Part shown: positions 9,381-20,767 of the stretch, piece after piece
Layout: every line of letters begins with the position of its first letter
How positions within the stretch are numbered: the stretch's first letter is position 1
DNA from: Chondrus crispus
Lineage: Eukaryota; Rhodophyta; Florideophyceae; Gigartinales; Gigartinaceae
Reading direction: 5' to 3'
Length of the DNA: 64,000 nucleotides
Assembly: GCF_000350225.1 (NCBI RefSeq)
Contig: NW_005179048.1
Location: 62,001-126,000, forward strand
Notes under the pieces: model-generated
Database searches by the model: none
The model's input: only the letters and a program-made list of their open reading frames with translations
Told to the model about the DNA's origin: nothing
Position numbers and translations under genes: made by a program

Positions 9381-11868
9381 GGGACGTCCGCATCCACGGG
9401 TGCTTGTCTATCTGACCCTATTGTATTCTCTCTCAGGACGCAGTCTCCTCTATGTCGTCGTCAACCGTTTCTCTTGTCACGTGCCCTTTTCATTTGCGAT
9501 GCGCGTGCGCCCTTGTTGTGCCATTTCTCCCCCTTCGTAGTCCTCCCTGACAAGAAGTCATTGCGTGTCGGGGACATGACTGGTCCTCGCCACGAACCGA
9601 CTTCCTCATCCCCCTCTCTGTCTCGAAACTCTGCTTGATCGAGTACCTAAGAACCTACAGAATAGCTATTAATTCCGCAACCCTGAACAATGCCTACAGA
9701 AGTATGCCCCTCATGGGAATTCGCGTGTCGCATTATTTCGGGCAACCCCCGCTACCGCAGCATACACACCTTGAAAATGTTCCTTAGAACCGCAGCGCGC
9801 GCGGGATTGGACAGCGGGCGGACATCCGGGTCGTCGAACCAGTTGAACCTGCGTGCTCCTTCGCTCTCTGGTTACCGCGGCGGCGTGTTTGCTGTATCCC
9901 TGTCGAGGGTCGGTATATCGGACCTCCTTTTGCCGCCGTCGCGTCCGTCGCCAAGTCTTCCTCCGAGAGCGGAAGTGGCTCCCGTTATGGCGGGGTGGTA
10001 GCGTGCGCTGGTGCCGGTTATCGGTTCCATCCCGATTCGTGTGCGGACGAGACGGGACACCTTCCAGCGTCCCTGACAATGGGGCTCCCTAAATCGTCGT
10101 GGTTGGCCTTCCGACGCTTCTGTTCGTTGCCGCTCTTGGAAGGCCTCCTTCCGAGGGAGAGGAGCGAGGTACAGAGCGTACGGGTACGGCGTCGCGACTG
10201 TCGGGGGCCTCTTCCAGAGAGGCGAGCATGACGAGCTCCCCTCGCCAGTTGTCTCACGATGGGCGTCACGTGCCCTTCGTCTGGGGCAAGGGCACAGGGC
10301 CTTTCGAGGAGACCCCCATCGAGGTCTCGCGCAGCGGCGTCACGTCCGTCGAGTGTGTGAACTCCGTTTTTTCGAGGTGCAGCCCTCGAAGCGGGCCCCC
10401 GGCTCGACGCGGTGGCATGAGCACGGACTTGCGGCAGACAGTCACATCGGTAGCGCAACCTCCTGTGCCCCTCTATTTCGGTAGCGAGGGCTCGAAAGCG
10501 CGGGAGTGACTCGCGCTCGTCCCTTCCTCAGCCGTGGCCATCCCGAGCGTCGCCGCTCGCAGGATTGCGGCTCGGGCCACTCGTTCAATCGGTGCGCGCC
10601 GGTCCGCGTGAGGAGGGGACCAGGAGGGCAAGCCGATCGGTCGGCTTGGGGGTGCCGGAGTCGGGATTGCTGGGCGTCCGTTGTCGAACTCGCACCTTCC
10701 TCCCCTTCGGTGAGGAGGCGGACGTGTGTACCTTCTGTCCGGTACCCGTTGTGCCCTAGCTCAGCGCAGTCCGCCTTCTCCTTGCTTTTCGTATGGCGTA
10801 CAGTGCCCAAGGACTCGACGCACGTGGTTGAAGGGAGCGCGGTGTCTGTGCGCTTGCTAAAATCACCTCCCAAATTTTGGCCAATTTTCCAGCGAACATA
10901 ATTTCCGCAAAAATTCAAACTCAGTCCGTGATTGGTGCGGTGTCCGCGGCTTCCAAAATTTCCACACAATAAAATCCTGGGGGCGCCGGTGCTTGACACG
11001 TGTGTGACATAGACCCCGCTATAATCCAAAGTGTACATGTACACTTTGGATTGCGACCACTGCCATGACACGTGTAAAACCGAAAATGCCCAGCGGGTCG
11101 CGGCGCGTCCCTTGGTCTCTCCCCATTGCGTGTTAAATGTGAGGCACGAGCGTACAAGCGTCGCGCCGTATGCGAGTACAGTTGGGGCTATTTTTCCTTA
11201 TTTTTCCGTGTTGCTCGCGGCGGCGGCCGGAGCACTGTACAGCAGTGTATCGTCCGTGGGCTGACCAGTGGCAGTCCCATCATTTTTTGAGGCCAGGCGG
11301 TGCCCCTTATGGCATATTACTGTGGCAGTGGGGTGGCCGTTGTTCGTGCGCACCTCCTCCCCCTGCGTTCGCGTAGCGGTACGAACCGACACGAACACAC
11401 GCGCCCTTCGAGGCCATGCTCACCGCGATGACGCCTTTCGCGTCTCCGCCACCACGTGGCGCTTTTCTCTCTCTCGTTCCCGTCTGCCTTTCGCGCGGGA
11501 GTGGGATGCCGAGGCATCCTCCCCAAAAGGGGCCGACGCGCCTAAGCGCAACTCATCGGGTTATCTAGCGACCAAACGGGCGATCTCGCTTTACCTCGTC
11601 CCATCTGTTCTTACGAGGGGAACGTCCCTCTCGAGGCTCTACATACTGCCTAGCGTTTAGGTGTCGCATAATTGGCCTTAGTCTGTCAATACGTCTTGAC
11701 ATCTTCGCACCCTCTCGTACTTGCCTTGTTGGTCAATACGTCTTGATGTCTGGCTTCGTCTTCTGCGGTGTCCCTTCGATAAGGGCAGCTGTACTTTCGC
11801 GCCTCTCCTGTCGGTTAACTCGTGCCGTCCGATGTTAATCCGCGACAGAGCGGTTGAGGGCCCCCTCC
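9381..11868 (-). other. Long 3' region of Gypsy-B between chromodomain and LTR
   Basis: This is about 2.5 kb of GC-rich sequence after the chromodomain stop. No envelope-like or other recognisable domain is visible on either strand. Plus-strand open frames at 10099-10509 and 10506-10901, antisense to the element, are candidates for an antisense ORF like that of Gypsy-A, but their sequence is low in information. The interval includes a 30-bp perfect palindrome at 11023-11052. Confidence 0.5.
11023..11052. repeat. Perfect 30-bp palindrome
   Basis: Two 15-bp arms (AATCCAAAGTGTACA and its reverse complement) abut with no spacer. Nearby TGACACGTGT motifs lie about 20-25 bp outside on each side (around 10995 and 11066), making a loose second level of inverted symmetry. 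Confidence 0.9.
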
Positions 11869-12234
11869 TCAAGACTGAACATCCGCGTTCAGTTCAGAGA
11901 GGAGGTCTCTACCTGTACGCGTCCGGAGTTTTTTCGCGTACCGTGACATTAACTCCTCGGGGACGTGTGTACGTGCTGTCCAAGTGGGTTGGTCGTAGTC
12001 CTCCCACTTGATGAGAAACTCTGTAGTTCCGTCCTCCATGGTTCGATGCTGGAGTAGTCGTTCGACGGCATACTGAGTACCCTCGGTGACCTTGTCGGCA
12101 AGGTCATCCGGGGTTGTCGTGCTCGTCTCCGTTGCGCCCGTCGGCGGTGGCGCATACACACAGCGATCTGCGGAGACGCGCTCGGTGACACCATCACGAT
12201 CGATCGTGATGGTACGGCGGTCATTGGCGAGCAC
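11869..12234 (-). pseudogene. Gypsy-B chromodomain (C-terminus of pol)
   Basis: A chromodomain of about 45 residues is seen as YAVERLLQHR, then FLIKWEDYDQPTW, then EELMSRY. The aromatic-cage-type residues Y, W and Y/W are in place. Chromodomains at the end of integrase steer chromoviruses toward particular chromatin. The frame differs from that of the integrase upstream (12405-12809), so pol is frameshifted between the two. Confidence 0.8.
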
Positions 12235-12404
12235 GCGGTAGGGTCCGACAGCGGACGAGGCGAGCTTGTTTGATGTCTTCCCCCATCGGTGGGGTTCAGA
12301 TATACGTATTTTCCGGGACGGAGCCGGGAATTAATACGTCGTATGCGCTTATCGAAGTCGCGTTTGTAGCGAGCCTGCGTCCGACGCAGGCTCCCGTAGG
12401 CCTT

Positions 12405-13459
12405 CTAGATAGTCGAGTCCAAGGTCTTGAGGAACTCGGCACGTTGGTTCCCCTTATCGGAAGGGGGCGCGTCGCCGTCCGCCCGTCGGAGAGAGAACTC
12501 CGGCGGTGGCCTGCTGAGCATGAGCTCAAACGGCGTGGTGCGTGTGGTGCGATGTATGTGGGAGTTGTACGTATACGTAAGCGGTCCCACGTACACATCC
12601 CAGTCGTCCTGGTGCTCACCCACGTAGTTCCGCAGCATCGAGGCGATTGCTCGGTTATATCGCTCGACTTGCCCGTTTGTCTGGGGATGGTACGCCGAAG
12701 TGTACAAATTCGTTATCCACAGAACACGCCACGTGCTATGGAAGAACTTGGCATTAAACTGAGGGCCGTTGTCCGAAAGCAACGTGCGAGGGACGTCATA
12801 CTTGAACACCTACGAGTCGCAGAACGCAACTGTGACCGTGTACGCTGTTATCGTGCGGAGTGCAACGACTTGCGTCAGCTTACTGAAGCGGTCCGTAATC
12901 ACGAGCAGGAACCGTTTTCCTGTCTTTGTCTTGGGGAGCGGCCCCAAGATGTCGATCGCGAGGCTCTCGAGCGGCCTCGTAGCTGGGAACAATCTCAATC
13001 GATTGAGGTGTTTCCTCAGCTTGAGCCGGTTCATCGCGCAGGTCCGACACCCTCGCACCGTGGCTGCGACTTCTGCAGCCAGTAGTACTCGCGTCGAAGT
13101 GCGTAGTACATAAGGTTCTGGCCCGGGTGTCCCGCGATGGCCGCGTTGTGGCACAGGCGAAGGAGCCTGGCGCGGAGCGTCCGAGGTACCACCACCTGAA
13201 CGATATCAGGGTCGAAGGGGTGTCTCCGTTTGAGCACCCCTTGGTGGTCGTCGAAGGACGCGGAGTCTCGAGACTCGGACTGTCGAGCCAAAACGGTTTG
13301 GCAGAAGTCATCCACGCGTTGCTCCTCGGCTATCTCCTCTATCGTCAGAGGGGCCGGCAGGTCGTCCTGCGGTGGGGCGACCGGAAGTCGGGCGCGCCAG
13401 CCTCGGGGTCTTCGGCGCTCTGGATGTCGGCGGCGTCGAACTCGTCGTTCTCCTCCCAA
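12405..13459 (-). pseudogene. Gypsy-B integrase, broken
   Basis: The zinc-binding HHCC region is visible as GHPGQNLMYYALRREYYW and then CRTCAMNR. The catalytic DDE core shows LAIDILG, LLSDNGPQF and NGQVERYNR, followed by HRTTRTTPFELM. The coding sequence changes frame near 13090, between the H and C pairs. A TAG at about 12810-12812 replaces what is a Trp codon in the homologous Gypsy-A protein (family form WVFVYG). Integrase would join the cDNA to host DNA; this one is dead. Confidence 0.88.
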
Positions 13460-14946
13460 AACGAATTGGGTATTTGGAGAGCAGGGGTTTCGTCATCGCC
13501 TCGTGGTTCGTCGCGCGGTCGTACCCGCGATCCCGTTCTTGACCCGGCTTGGGTCCGTGTCGTCACGAAAACATGGACGGCCTGATGGTCACAGCTCGCG
13601 GTGCAAGTGTGGTCCGCGAGCTCATTCGATACGTCTCGAACGATCGTACCCCCGTCGAAGGTGGGGCGAGGGTCATCGGTGGCACGAGGCGACACGAGGC
13701 GTGACAGGGCATCGGGCACCTGATGCACGCGCCCGGGGCGGTACTGAATGGTGAAATCGTACTCAGCCAGACGTAGCTGCCATCGGGTGAGTCTTCCGGA
13801 ACTCTCAGTGAGGGACATGAGCCACCTCAGGGCGTCGTGATCCGTTCGGACGGTGAACTTCGTTCCTTCTACGTACGGCCGAAGTGTGCGGACGGCCCAC
13901 ACTACAGCGAAGCACTCGCGCTCTGTAGCGCTGTAGTTGCGCTCACTATCGGACAGTGAGTACGACCAATACCGCACCGGTCGCCAGTCGTTTGGCTCTT
14001 CGTGCTACTGCAGTAAGGTGCACCCGAGTTGGTAGGCACTCGCGTCGGTGTCTATCATGTATGGTAGACCATGCCGGGGCAACGCGAGGATCGGCAGAGC
14101 GATCAGGCACCTCTTAAGGTTCTCAAACGCCTGAAGTTGCGCCTCGGTGGGGTTGTAGAAGTCAGGATCCGAATCCTTGCACGTCATGTCAGTCAGAGGA
14201 CGAGCTATCTTCGCGAACCCCTTAACGAATCGGCGGTATACGTTACACGCTCCGAGGAACGAGCGCACCTGCGTCAGCGTCCTCGGGAACGTGAACGTCT
14301 TGAAGGCGTCGGCTGCCGTATCAGCCAAGCTCAACTTACCTGGGGATATAACGTGCCCCAGGTAGTGCACTTTCGGACGGAAGAAGCCGCACTTCTTGAG
14401 CTTGAGGGAGATGCCGGCACTCCGCAACAAGCTCAAGACGGTATCGAGATGCCTTGCGTGTTCCGCGTCCGTACGCGAGAACACGATAATGTCATAGAGA
14501 TAGACGAGGCATATTTGCCAGCGGACTCCGGAGAGTATGATGTCGAGAGTACGTTAGAAGGTGGCCGGTGTCCCTTTTAATCCAAACGGCATGCGCAAAT
14601 CGCGGTACGTACCCATATGTTTCGTGACGGTAGTCTTATCCCGGTCCTCCGGAGCGACCGGGATCTGCCAATAACCGGAATTGCAGTCCAACGTCGTAAA
14701 GACGGCTGCATCTCCTAACGAGTCGATGCAGTCGTCCATACGAGGCAGCAGATACGAATCCGTTGCAGTCTTCGCGTTGAGACGCCGGTAGTCTACGCAG
14801 AACCGAAGAGAGCCGTCTTTCTTCGGTACGAGCACCACGGGGGACGCCCAGTCGGTGCTCGCGGGTTCGATAACCCCTGCGTTCAACATCTTGTTGACCT
14901 CCTTCGCGACCATTTCGCGCATGGCCGTGCCCTTCCGATAGGGCAT
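13345..14946 (-). pseudogene. Gypsy-B reverse transcriptase and RNase H, broken
   Basis: Reverse-transcriptase motifs are WASPVVLVPKKDG, FCVDYRRLN, CNSGYWQIP, MPFGLKGTPATF, then the catalytic box. The box reads YLYDI instead of YLDDI: one of the two metal-binding aspartates is Tyr. RNase H follows with YMIDTDASAYQLG, ERECFAVVWA and RTDHDALRWL. A frameshift separates the fingers/palm frame (14554-14946) from the thumb frame (14005-14484), and a TAG at 14005-14007 interrupts RNase H, which then continues in the same frame to 13345. The enzyme copies the element's RNA into cDNA; this copy cannot. Confidence 0.88.
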
Positions 14947-15021
14947 AGAACGAATCGGTTTCGCTCCCGGTTCGAGGGGAATGCAGTGCTCCGTGGCTTG
15001 GATCGTTCCGAGCGCACCGCT

Positions 15022-16413
15022 CTACAGACTCGAGTGCTTACGGAGCATCTCGAGAACGTGGCCACGGAGCTTGTCATCGTCGACGTATGTCACGTCAATC
15101 TCTTTTTCCCAATCCATCGGTGGATTTTCGGGATCCTTCTGCTCGGGGAGTACAGTACCCTCCGCCGTCGGTTGGGATATAGGTGACCGTTCGTCCGTGT
15201 CGACCTCACCGTCCCCCGCGATGATCTCATCGTCGGAGTTGGATGGGGCAACTCCTACCTCTCCGACTTGATCGGTCAAGTCAGTCAGGTGTAACGCGTG
15301 CGCGATCCCCTCAGCGACTCGACGTTTGGGCGTGAGGATCGCAAGGAGGTTGCGCTTCGCGTATCCCACGACGGTTTGCTTCGGAAGCCGCCTCTCCCGT
15401 CGCGAGAAGTTTGCGACGATGACTTTGAATGTCTGGTTCGGCTGGACTTCTGCGACGCCATTCGTCAGCCTCACTCCATGTCGGTGTTGGAGTGAGGGCT
15501 TCGGCTCCAGGAACAAAAGGCCCCTCCTCGCGGTTGTCACACGCACACGGGCTTGCAACATTGCGGGGACGGTATCCCAGCGGGCGATTCGGATCGCCCG
15601 CGGGGCCTCCTCGCGTACCTCCGGCCGACTCGTTTGGCGACCGTGTCGCCTGCTAGGGGGAGTCGGTTCCCCCTTCTCATCTACGATGGCTACCGAGCCA
15701 CCGTGACGAAGTTCAAGCTTCTGTCCGTCATTGTCGATGCTGCGTACGTGAGCATCGATGAACGAGGTCCCAAGTAGAACGGGAACAGCGAGTTGTTCGG
15801 CCACTAAGAAAGGTATGCGGAACGTCGTGTTCCGCAACCGGACCGCGAGGCGGACGACCGCCGTAAGCCCAAGCGGGTTACTGTTCGCGCCAGCCAGTTG
15901 TGGTAATGGCGCGTCCTGTATTACGTAGCGGATCCAGTCGGGGGGGAGGTCGGCCTTCCTCGCCAAGTTGTAGCCCGAGCACGTGTCCATGGCGATCGTG
16001 TGGGGCTTAAAAGCATTGCCTTCGGTGGCCACGGAGCCCAAGACGTTATATATTTTTGACGTCATGAAGCATACGAGGCCATCGACCACCTTGGGCCCGA
16101 CCTTATCGCTGAGGTCGTTCCGCCGGGGCCTTCGACTTCGGCGTTTGCCCCTCCTGCGTTTCCTTCGGCTCGAGTCGGGGGACGTTCGCGTCTCGGTGAC
16201 GCCCGTCCCAGTGCCGGAGTCCGTACGAGGCGAACAGTTCGCCGGCGACCTTAGGCTCACAGGGGTCAGGAGGTCGACCGACTCGTGTCGGTCGTTGTTA
16301 CCCCCGTCTCGCTCGTTGCGCCTCACTGGGACGTCGGGTGTCCCGGTGATGCCTTCTTCCAACATCGGGTCTACGTGGGCCTCGGTGTTGGGTTTCTCCT
16401 GCATTGTCGACAT
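15022..16413 (-). pseudogene. Gypsy-B protease region of pol
   Basis: An ATG at 16413 opens 463 residues. A basic region (RRKRRRGKRRSRRPRR) precedes a retropepsin-like domain with the active-site box AMDTCSGYNLARK, where Gypsy-A has LDTGAGPNLVRK. The usual Gly or Ala after D-T is Cys here. The later flap/dimer part is seen as AVPVLLGTSFIDAHV. The segment ends near the tether to reverse transcriptase and is out of frame with 14554-14946. Confidence 0.75.
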
Positions 16414-16793
16414 TGCTGGAGTCCCCGTGCTCGACTCCGATAGCTGGGGATGTATTATCGGACAATACCCCCCGTGTCCTTGGCGAGCACGCGGGGACCG
16501 GTCTAGTTCATAGGGAAAAGACGGCTCACGCGACCGCGTGTACGTAACCGTCTTTACCCTTTTTTCGAACTACCGGTGCTATCGGAGCTACCCCCTGGCT
16601 ATCGGTGGCCAGGTCTCCTTCGGGTCCTTGGCCGCGTGGATCAGGATGATCCCCCACTGCGGCCGCGCGTCATCGGCGAAGTACCCGGGTATTTCCTGAC
16701 CTTGAGCTGCAACTTCCGGACGTCGCAGGATCTGAGGGACGGGTCGAACCGGTTCGCCTTCTTGTCCCTCTGCGGGTAGGGGATACGGGCCCT

Positions 16794-17237
16794 CTACCCA
16801 ATCTTGTAGGTACATGATCGCGTTCTGTACCTGTTGGGGTAACCGAGAACGGTCTCGGTCCCCTCTCCCTCCTTGAAGAGGTACCTTGTGTCGGCCTGGC
16901 GGTAGTCGGGCCGATCCCGACGATGGAGTTCGGTACGACGATATCCGCCTCTACGGGGGGCGAAGCGAGCGCCACTACCCGACCGATTCGGGAAACCTTG
17001 ATGCGGGGGACGACCCTCGCCGACCTCTTGCCGGAGGAGATTGCGCGCTCCGGGGCGCGTCTCCATCTCGTAGTGGTAGTTCCTGTACGCCGTGAACATC
17101 CGTTGTTCCGGCGAAAAGAACGGGGAGGCGTACATGGCGTGTCCGTACGTACGGCATTGCCAGCACACGTACGCGCTGCCGTCCGATGAGGCGAAGGTCG
17201 CCGCGTGACGCGTCTCCTCATCGGTGAGGAGGGGCAC
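16794..17237 (-). pseudogene. Gypsy-B nucleocapsid-like segment with partial zinc knuckle
   Basis: The segment carries CWQCRTYGHAMYAS, which has the spacing of a CCHC knuckle (C-x2-C-x4-H-x4-x) but ends in Ser instead of Cys. It is followed by an Arg/Gly-rich stretch suited to RNA binding. It lies in the same frame as the capsid segment upstream (stop at 17622-17624), so gag originally ran through. Confidence 0.6.
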
Positions 17238-17621
17238 GCGAGGGGCTTCGCCTCCGGTATCTCGGTTTGAGATATCGAGCTATGCGACCCGGGGGTCCGT
17301 GCCCCTGGCCACTCTTGGAGTGGCCGCAAATGCGGTCGCGTAGCTCCACATCGTTCCGGTCGACATTGGTGAAGGGGGTCGACCCCCTACGGGCCCGGCT
17401 TCTTGCGTAATGAGGACAGGGTCGGCCTGCCACTCATCCTCCCCGACATGGAGGGTAGAGGCGGGCGAACTTGTTGCGACGGACTTCGTAGTCCTGCCAG
17501 CCCTCCCTGCCGGTTTCGAATCCGGCAGAGGTAAACCGCGTCGAGCGCGGTAAGCGGTTCCTTCTGCCGTTGCGATACGCCGGATGGTCGGAAGATCGGT
17601 CTTCTCGCGGCTCGGCAGCCG
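17238..17621. other. Gypsy-B gag tail, decayed
   Basis: Region between the capsid stop and the zinc-knuckle segment. The minus-strand frame is the same on both sides but contains stops. No separate feature is seen. Confidence 0.4.
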
Positions 17622-19112
17622 CTACACTGTCTCGGAGACGGCGGCACTGATCGCCGGTGCAATTCCCCGCACGAAATAGTGCGCTTGAGACTGTTCGGAG
17701 AACACCGCCGTGCATCGGGACGCAGCCGTTTCGAGCCGGTCCGCGAACGTGTTCTCCGTTTCGTGAGATTGTTGTCGCGCCGTAGCGACAGTGTCGTACG
17801 CTTCACTTAACGCGTCGTCGGTTAGGTAGCGTTTCAAGAATTGATTCACGAGCCCCGGACAGCTGACGTCGTCGTAGCGCTGGCCAGCGCGGAGGCCACG
17901 CATCGAATAACTCGTATACAGGCGCTCCGCATCGCGCTCTAGAAAGTGCGCGAGGACTCGTACCGCAACACCTTCGGTAAGGTGTTGCGAGTTGAAGGTT
18001 ATTCGGATATCCTTCAAGAACGGCAGCAGCTCGATCGGGTCCGTACCGTCGAAGCTGCGCATCGTGGGAAGGATCCCACAACAGCGTTGTACGTACTTCG
18101 CGATCCGTCCTGCGTCACCCGAGGTGACGAGCCTCGAGGTTTTGTCCAAGCAGTACATACGATGGTCAGCGACGGCGCTGAACTCTTAGATCATCTTATG
18201 CACCGGCTCGAGCCCGGCCTCGGCGGGACCTAGTGTGCCAAAGGCAGTGACGGGTAGCGTACGGACGTCTACCGGACCTGGATGCGCGGTGTAACCCGCC
18301 GGCGGGTAGCCGCCCCAGCGGGGATCGACGGAGAACATGGGTTCTCCGGATGCGCGAGCGGCTCCTCCGCGGTCCTGTACGTCGGCGTACGATACGCGTT
18401 CCATCTGCCGCCTACTTCCGGGGATAGGCAGCAATGCTTTGGTCTCGGACGCGAGATTCGCGCCCATCGGAGGACCGTTTCCTTCCGCGGTCCGACTTGT
18501 GTCAGCGCCAGTCGGACGCCAACCTTCCGGAGCGACGGCGCTCGGAGGTACGGCACCATCGGGCCCTCTCGTGGGACAGCGTTGCAGCCATGTCCGTTCC
18601 ATGTCAGGAGCACGCTGTCGCGTAGCGTTGAGCTCGGCGCAGAGGTGCGCGAACGCACCCAACTGTTCCGCAGACGGGGACGGTCGATCGTCAGGACGTC
18701 TCGTCGAGGTCGGCCTCGTGGGGCGACCTTGCTCGTGCAGCACGGGCTGTGCGAGGCGTGAGTCTTCGACGAGCACCAGTCGCGAGTGTAACTCGTCGAC
18801 TAGTGCTCGGAGATTCTCCAACGACCGGCTGACTCGATCGAACCTCCCTTCACGTAGGGAGCGGAGCTCGTCCATACATCGCGAGTAGACAGCGTCCGTC
18901 ACGTCTATACGGAGTGAAGTACGGACTTCCTCAATGTAGTCAGCTATGCGATCGAACATCGCAGCCGCTTGTCCTTCGGGGGACTCGGGCGACGGTTTGC
19001 GGTCTCGGAGACCAGCGTCGCCGTGGCCGAACGGCGGTGATGGTGCATGCATAGCGGCCGCCCTCGGATCCGCCGGTTTGGACCAGATCGAGGTGGCGTA
19101 TTCTTGACTCAT
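17622..19112 (-). pseudogene. Gypsy-B gag (capsid), interrupted by stop codons
   Basis: The likely start is the ATG at 19112 (MSQEYATSIW), 63 nt past the primer-binding site. The same frame extends into the LTR, but that part is not gag. A coiled-coil-like stretch (LRSLREGRFDRVSRSLENLR) is followed by a Pro/Arg-rich spacer. An in-frame TAA at 18186-18188 then interrupts. The frame resumes with the capsid-like retrotrans_gag region (FLKDIRITFNSQHLTEGVAV, LVNQFLKRYLTDDALSEAY, ARQQSHETENTFADRLETAA), homologous to Gypsy-A gag. A TAG ends it at 17622. Gag forms the virus-like particle. Confidence 0.8.
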
Positions 19113-19174
19113 CTCAACACGTACGGACGCGGAGGAAAAAGAGAGTCTTCTCGGAAAGATCTTGGGGTCTTCTA

Positions 19175-19187
19175 GGTCGGGAGACCA
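19175..19187 (-). other. Primer-binding site of Gypsy-B
   Basis: On the minus strand, one nucleotide after the LTR end (CTACA), the sequence reads TGGTCTCCCGACC. The identical 13-mer follows the 5' LTR of Gypsy-A (22638-22650). It complements a tRNA ending GGGAGACCA, which fits a tRNA-Tyr acceptor stem (yeast tRNA-Tyr ends in GGGAGACCA). Confidence 0.8.
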
Positions 19188-19188
19188 C

Positions 19189-19889
19189 TGTAGCATAAAC
19201 ACCCCCAGACGACCGAGGGTGTATGCGCAGTCCGACGTAGACACCGTTCGAACGGGAAGATGGGTGAAGCACCAGCTAACCAGGCAGGGAAGCGGGCCCT
19301 GGTAGCGGTGTGGTAGAGCGAGACGGTCGGGGGACGACGCGTACGCGCGGGCCGATCTACGCCTCGACGCCCCGGAGCAGCGCTGGGTAACGTACCAGCG
19401 CTGACGGGCGGGGGCGGAACTAGGCTCGCTCGCGCACGCGTGTGTCCCCAACCCGCTCCCTTCCTCCTAACGAGCGCGAAGGCGAAGGCGCGTAGTTAGA
19501 ATAGGCTGGGTGGACTGACCTTTGCGGTCGGTTGAGGACAAGTCCGTGCTTGTCCCCCTCCCGCCGCCGTCGCTCGGCTCCCTATTTAATATACAAAACA
19601 ATCTATCATAACACTACAGTACCGAGGTACTGTAGTGGGCTACTGTAGTGCAGGTCGGCCTGCACTGTAATACTGCCAGTTATGTTGAGACTGACAGTAC
19701 ACGTATTACCCGTGGTGCGTGCGCGCTTCGTTCGCGCGTGGTACACATGTGCACGTGTATGCGCGTGTCCCTTGTCCCTGTGGTGTACACGTGGACACGC
19801 GCGGTTGTACTGTAGAGCGTCGAGCTCTACAGTATGGGATCTCGTTGTTGATCTAATCTAACTAAAAAGCCCCAGGGGGTTATACTACA
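19189..19889 (-). repeat. 5' LTR of Gypsy-B (701 bp)
   Basis: Read on the minus strand the LTR starts TGTAGTATAA at 19889 and ends TTTATGCTACA at 19189; the ends are inverted repeats of each other. The primer-binding site follows. The first 110 bp match the truncated 3' LTR at 9251-9361. The interior includes two strong hairpins (19612-19672). Confidence 0.85.
19612..19672. repeat. Two adjacent hairpins inside the Gypsy-B LTR
   Basis: At 19612-19637 a 12-bp stem (CACTACAGTACC / GGTACTGTAGTG) closes on a 2-nt loop. At 19648-19665 a 7-bp perfect stem (GTGCAGG / CCTGCAC) continues outward imperfectly. Such structures could act in the LTR transcript as packaging, termination or strand-transfer elements; no function is shown. 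Confidence 0.8.
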
Positions 19890-20625
19890 GCCATGTCGTT
19901 CGGCCAGGTACATTTGAAGTCGATGCCGCTCGCATCGTGGCGTTGGAACAAGTAAGGTACCCTCAAACGCAGACCCAGCTCAGAAGCTTCTTGGGACTTT
20001 GTAATGTGTACCGTCGGTTTGTCCCACATTACGCGAAAATCGCGCATCCGCTGAAACAACTATTGAAGAAGGGATAACCGGTCCAGTGGAAGGATTCCAC
20101 GAACCGTTCAAGAAAGCTTTTCATATGCTCAAGGACGCTATCTTGGCACCGCCGGTGTTGGCGCTGCCGAAGAAGAACCTACCATACTCGGTAGACACCG
20201 ATGCAAGCGATTATCAAATCGGCGCTGCATTATTTCAAACGCATCCGGATGCGCAACGTAAACCCATCGGGTTCTTTTCAAGAACGTTAGCCGCAGACGA
20301 GAGAAACTATTCTGTATCAGAAAAGAATGCCTAGCGGTAAGTTGGGGCCGTACACACTTTAAGATCATATCTATATGGCGAGCACTTCATTGTACATACC
20401 GACCATGCCTCATTGAGATGGTTGATGAACGTAACCGACGCTAGCGGGAGATTAATCCGATGGAGGCTCCGCCTCTCGGAATTTGATTTCGAAATCAAGT
20501 ACAAGAAGGGCAAGGCTAACAGCCAAGCTGATGCCCTGTCAAGATTACGGACTGCAGGAGAAACCGTCGACAAAATCGACGACGAAATCCCATGCTTTAT
20601 GACCGAACCGGCCGAGGGTACAGTG
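19890..20625 (+). pseudogene. Host Gypsy-A copy, part 1: reverse transcriptase end and RNase H
   Basis: This stretch is about 90% or more identical at DNA level to 27063-27798 of the complete Gypsy-A copy, covering the end of reverse transcriptase (SFLGLCNVYRRFVPHYAKIAHPL) and RNase H (VDTDASDYQIGAALFQ, HTDHASLRWLMNV). Stops and frameshifts break it (for example near 20070 and 20333). It begins exactly at the Gypsy-B LTR and ends exactly at the CACTA-like left end. The same element resumes at 43986. It is the oldest layer of the nest. Confidence 0.9.
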
Positions 20626-20638
20626 CACAGGAAGGTCA
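20626..20638 (+). repeat. Left terminal inverted repeat of the CACTA-like element
   Basis: CACAGGAAGGTCA, extending imperfectly to about 16 bp (AAT inside). It pairs with 43971-43983. Confidence 0.85.
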
Positions 20639-20767
20639 AATCAGCCTATCGGAGGCAATAAAAAATCTGCGCAAATATTTTGGTCCGGGCCAGCAAAAAA
20701 TGTGTCATAAATGTAGCAACGCTTCTTGATTTCATGTGGCGATTTTGCACATATTTTACAAATAACG

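Larger units (their letters stand above)
9251..19889 (-). mobile_element. Gypsy-B: degenerate Ty3/gypsy chromovirus, minus strand
   Basis: The parts in minus-strand order are: 5' LTR (19889-19189), primer-binding site (19187-19175), gag, zinc knuckle, protease, reverse transcriptase, RNase H, integrase, chromodomain, a 2.5-kb 3' region, a polypurine tract and the start of a 3' LTR (9361-9251). The gene order with integrase last and a C-terminal chromodomain identifies a chromovirus of Metaviridae. The coding frames carry at least three in-frame stops, several frameshifts and a mutated catalytic box, so the copy is dead. The 3' LTR is truncated after 111 bp. The right flank (from 19890) is Gypsy-A reverse-transcriptase sequence, so Gypsy-B inserted into an older Gypsy-A copy. 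Confidence 0.9.

Noticed and set aside
9690-11660. Multiple short ORFs in the Gypsy-B 3' region
   Set aside because: High GC produces many Arg/Ser/Pro-rich frames on both strands with no recognisable domain; none could be preferred.
18186-19451. A 421-residue minus-strand protein
   Set aside because: Its first ~110 residues run through the LTR end and the primer-binding site, so they are not protein; gag more likely starts at 19112.
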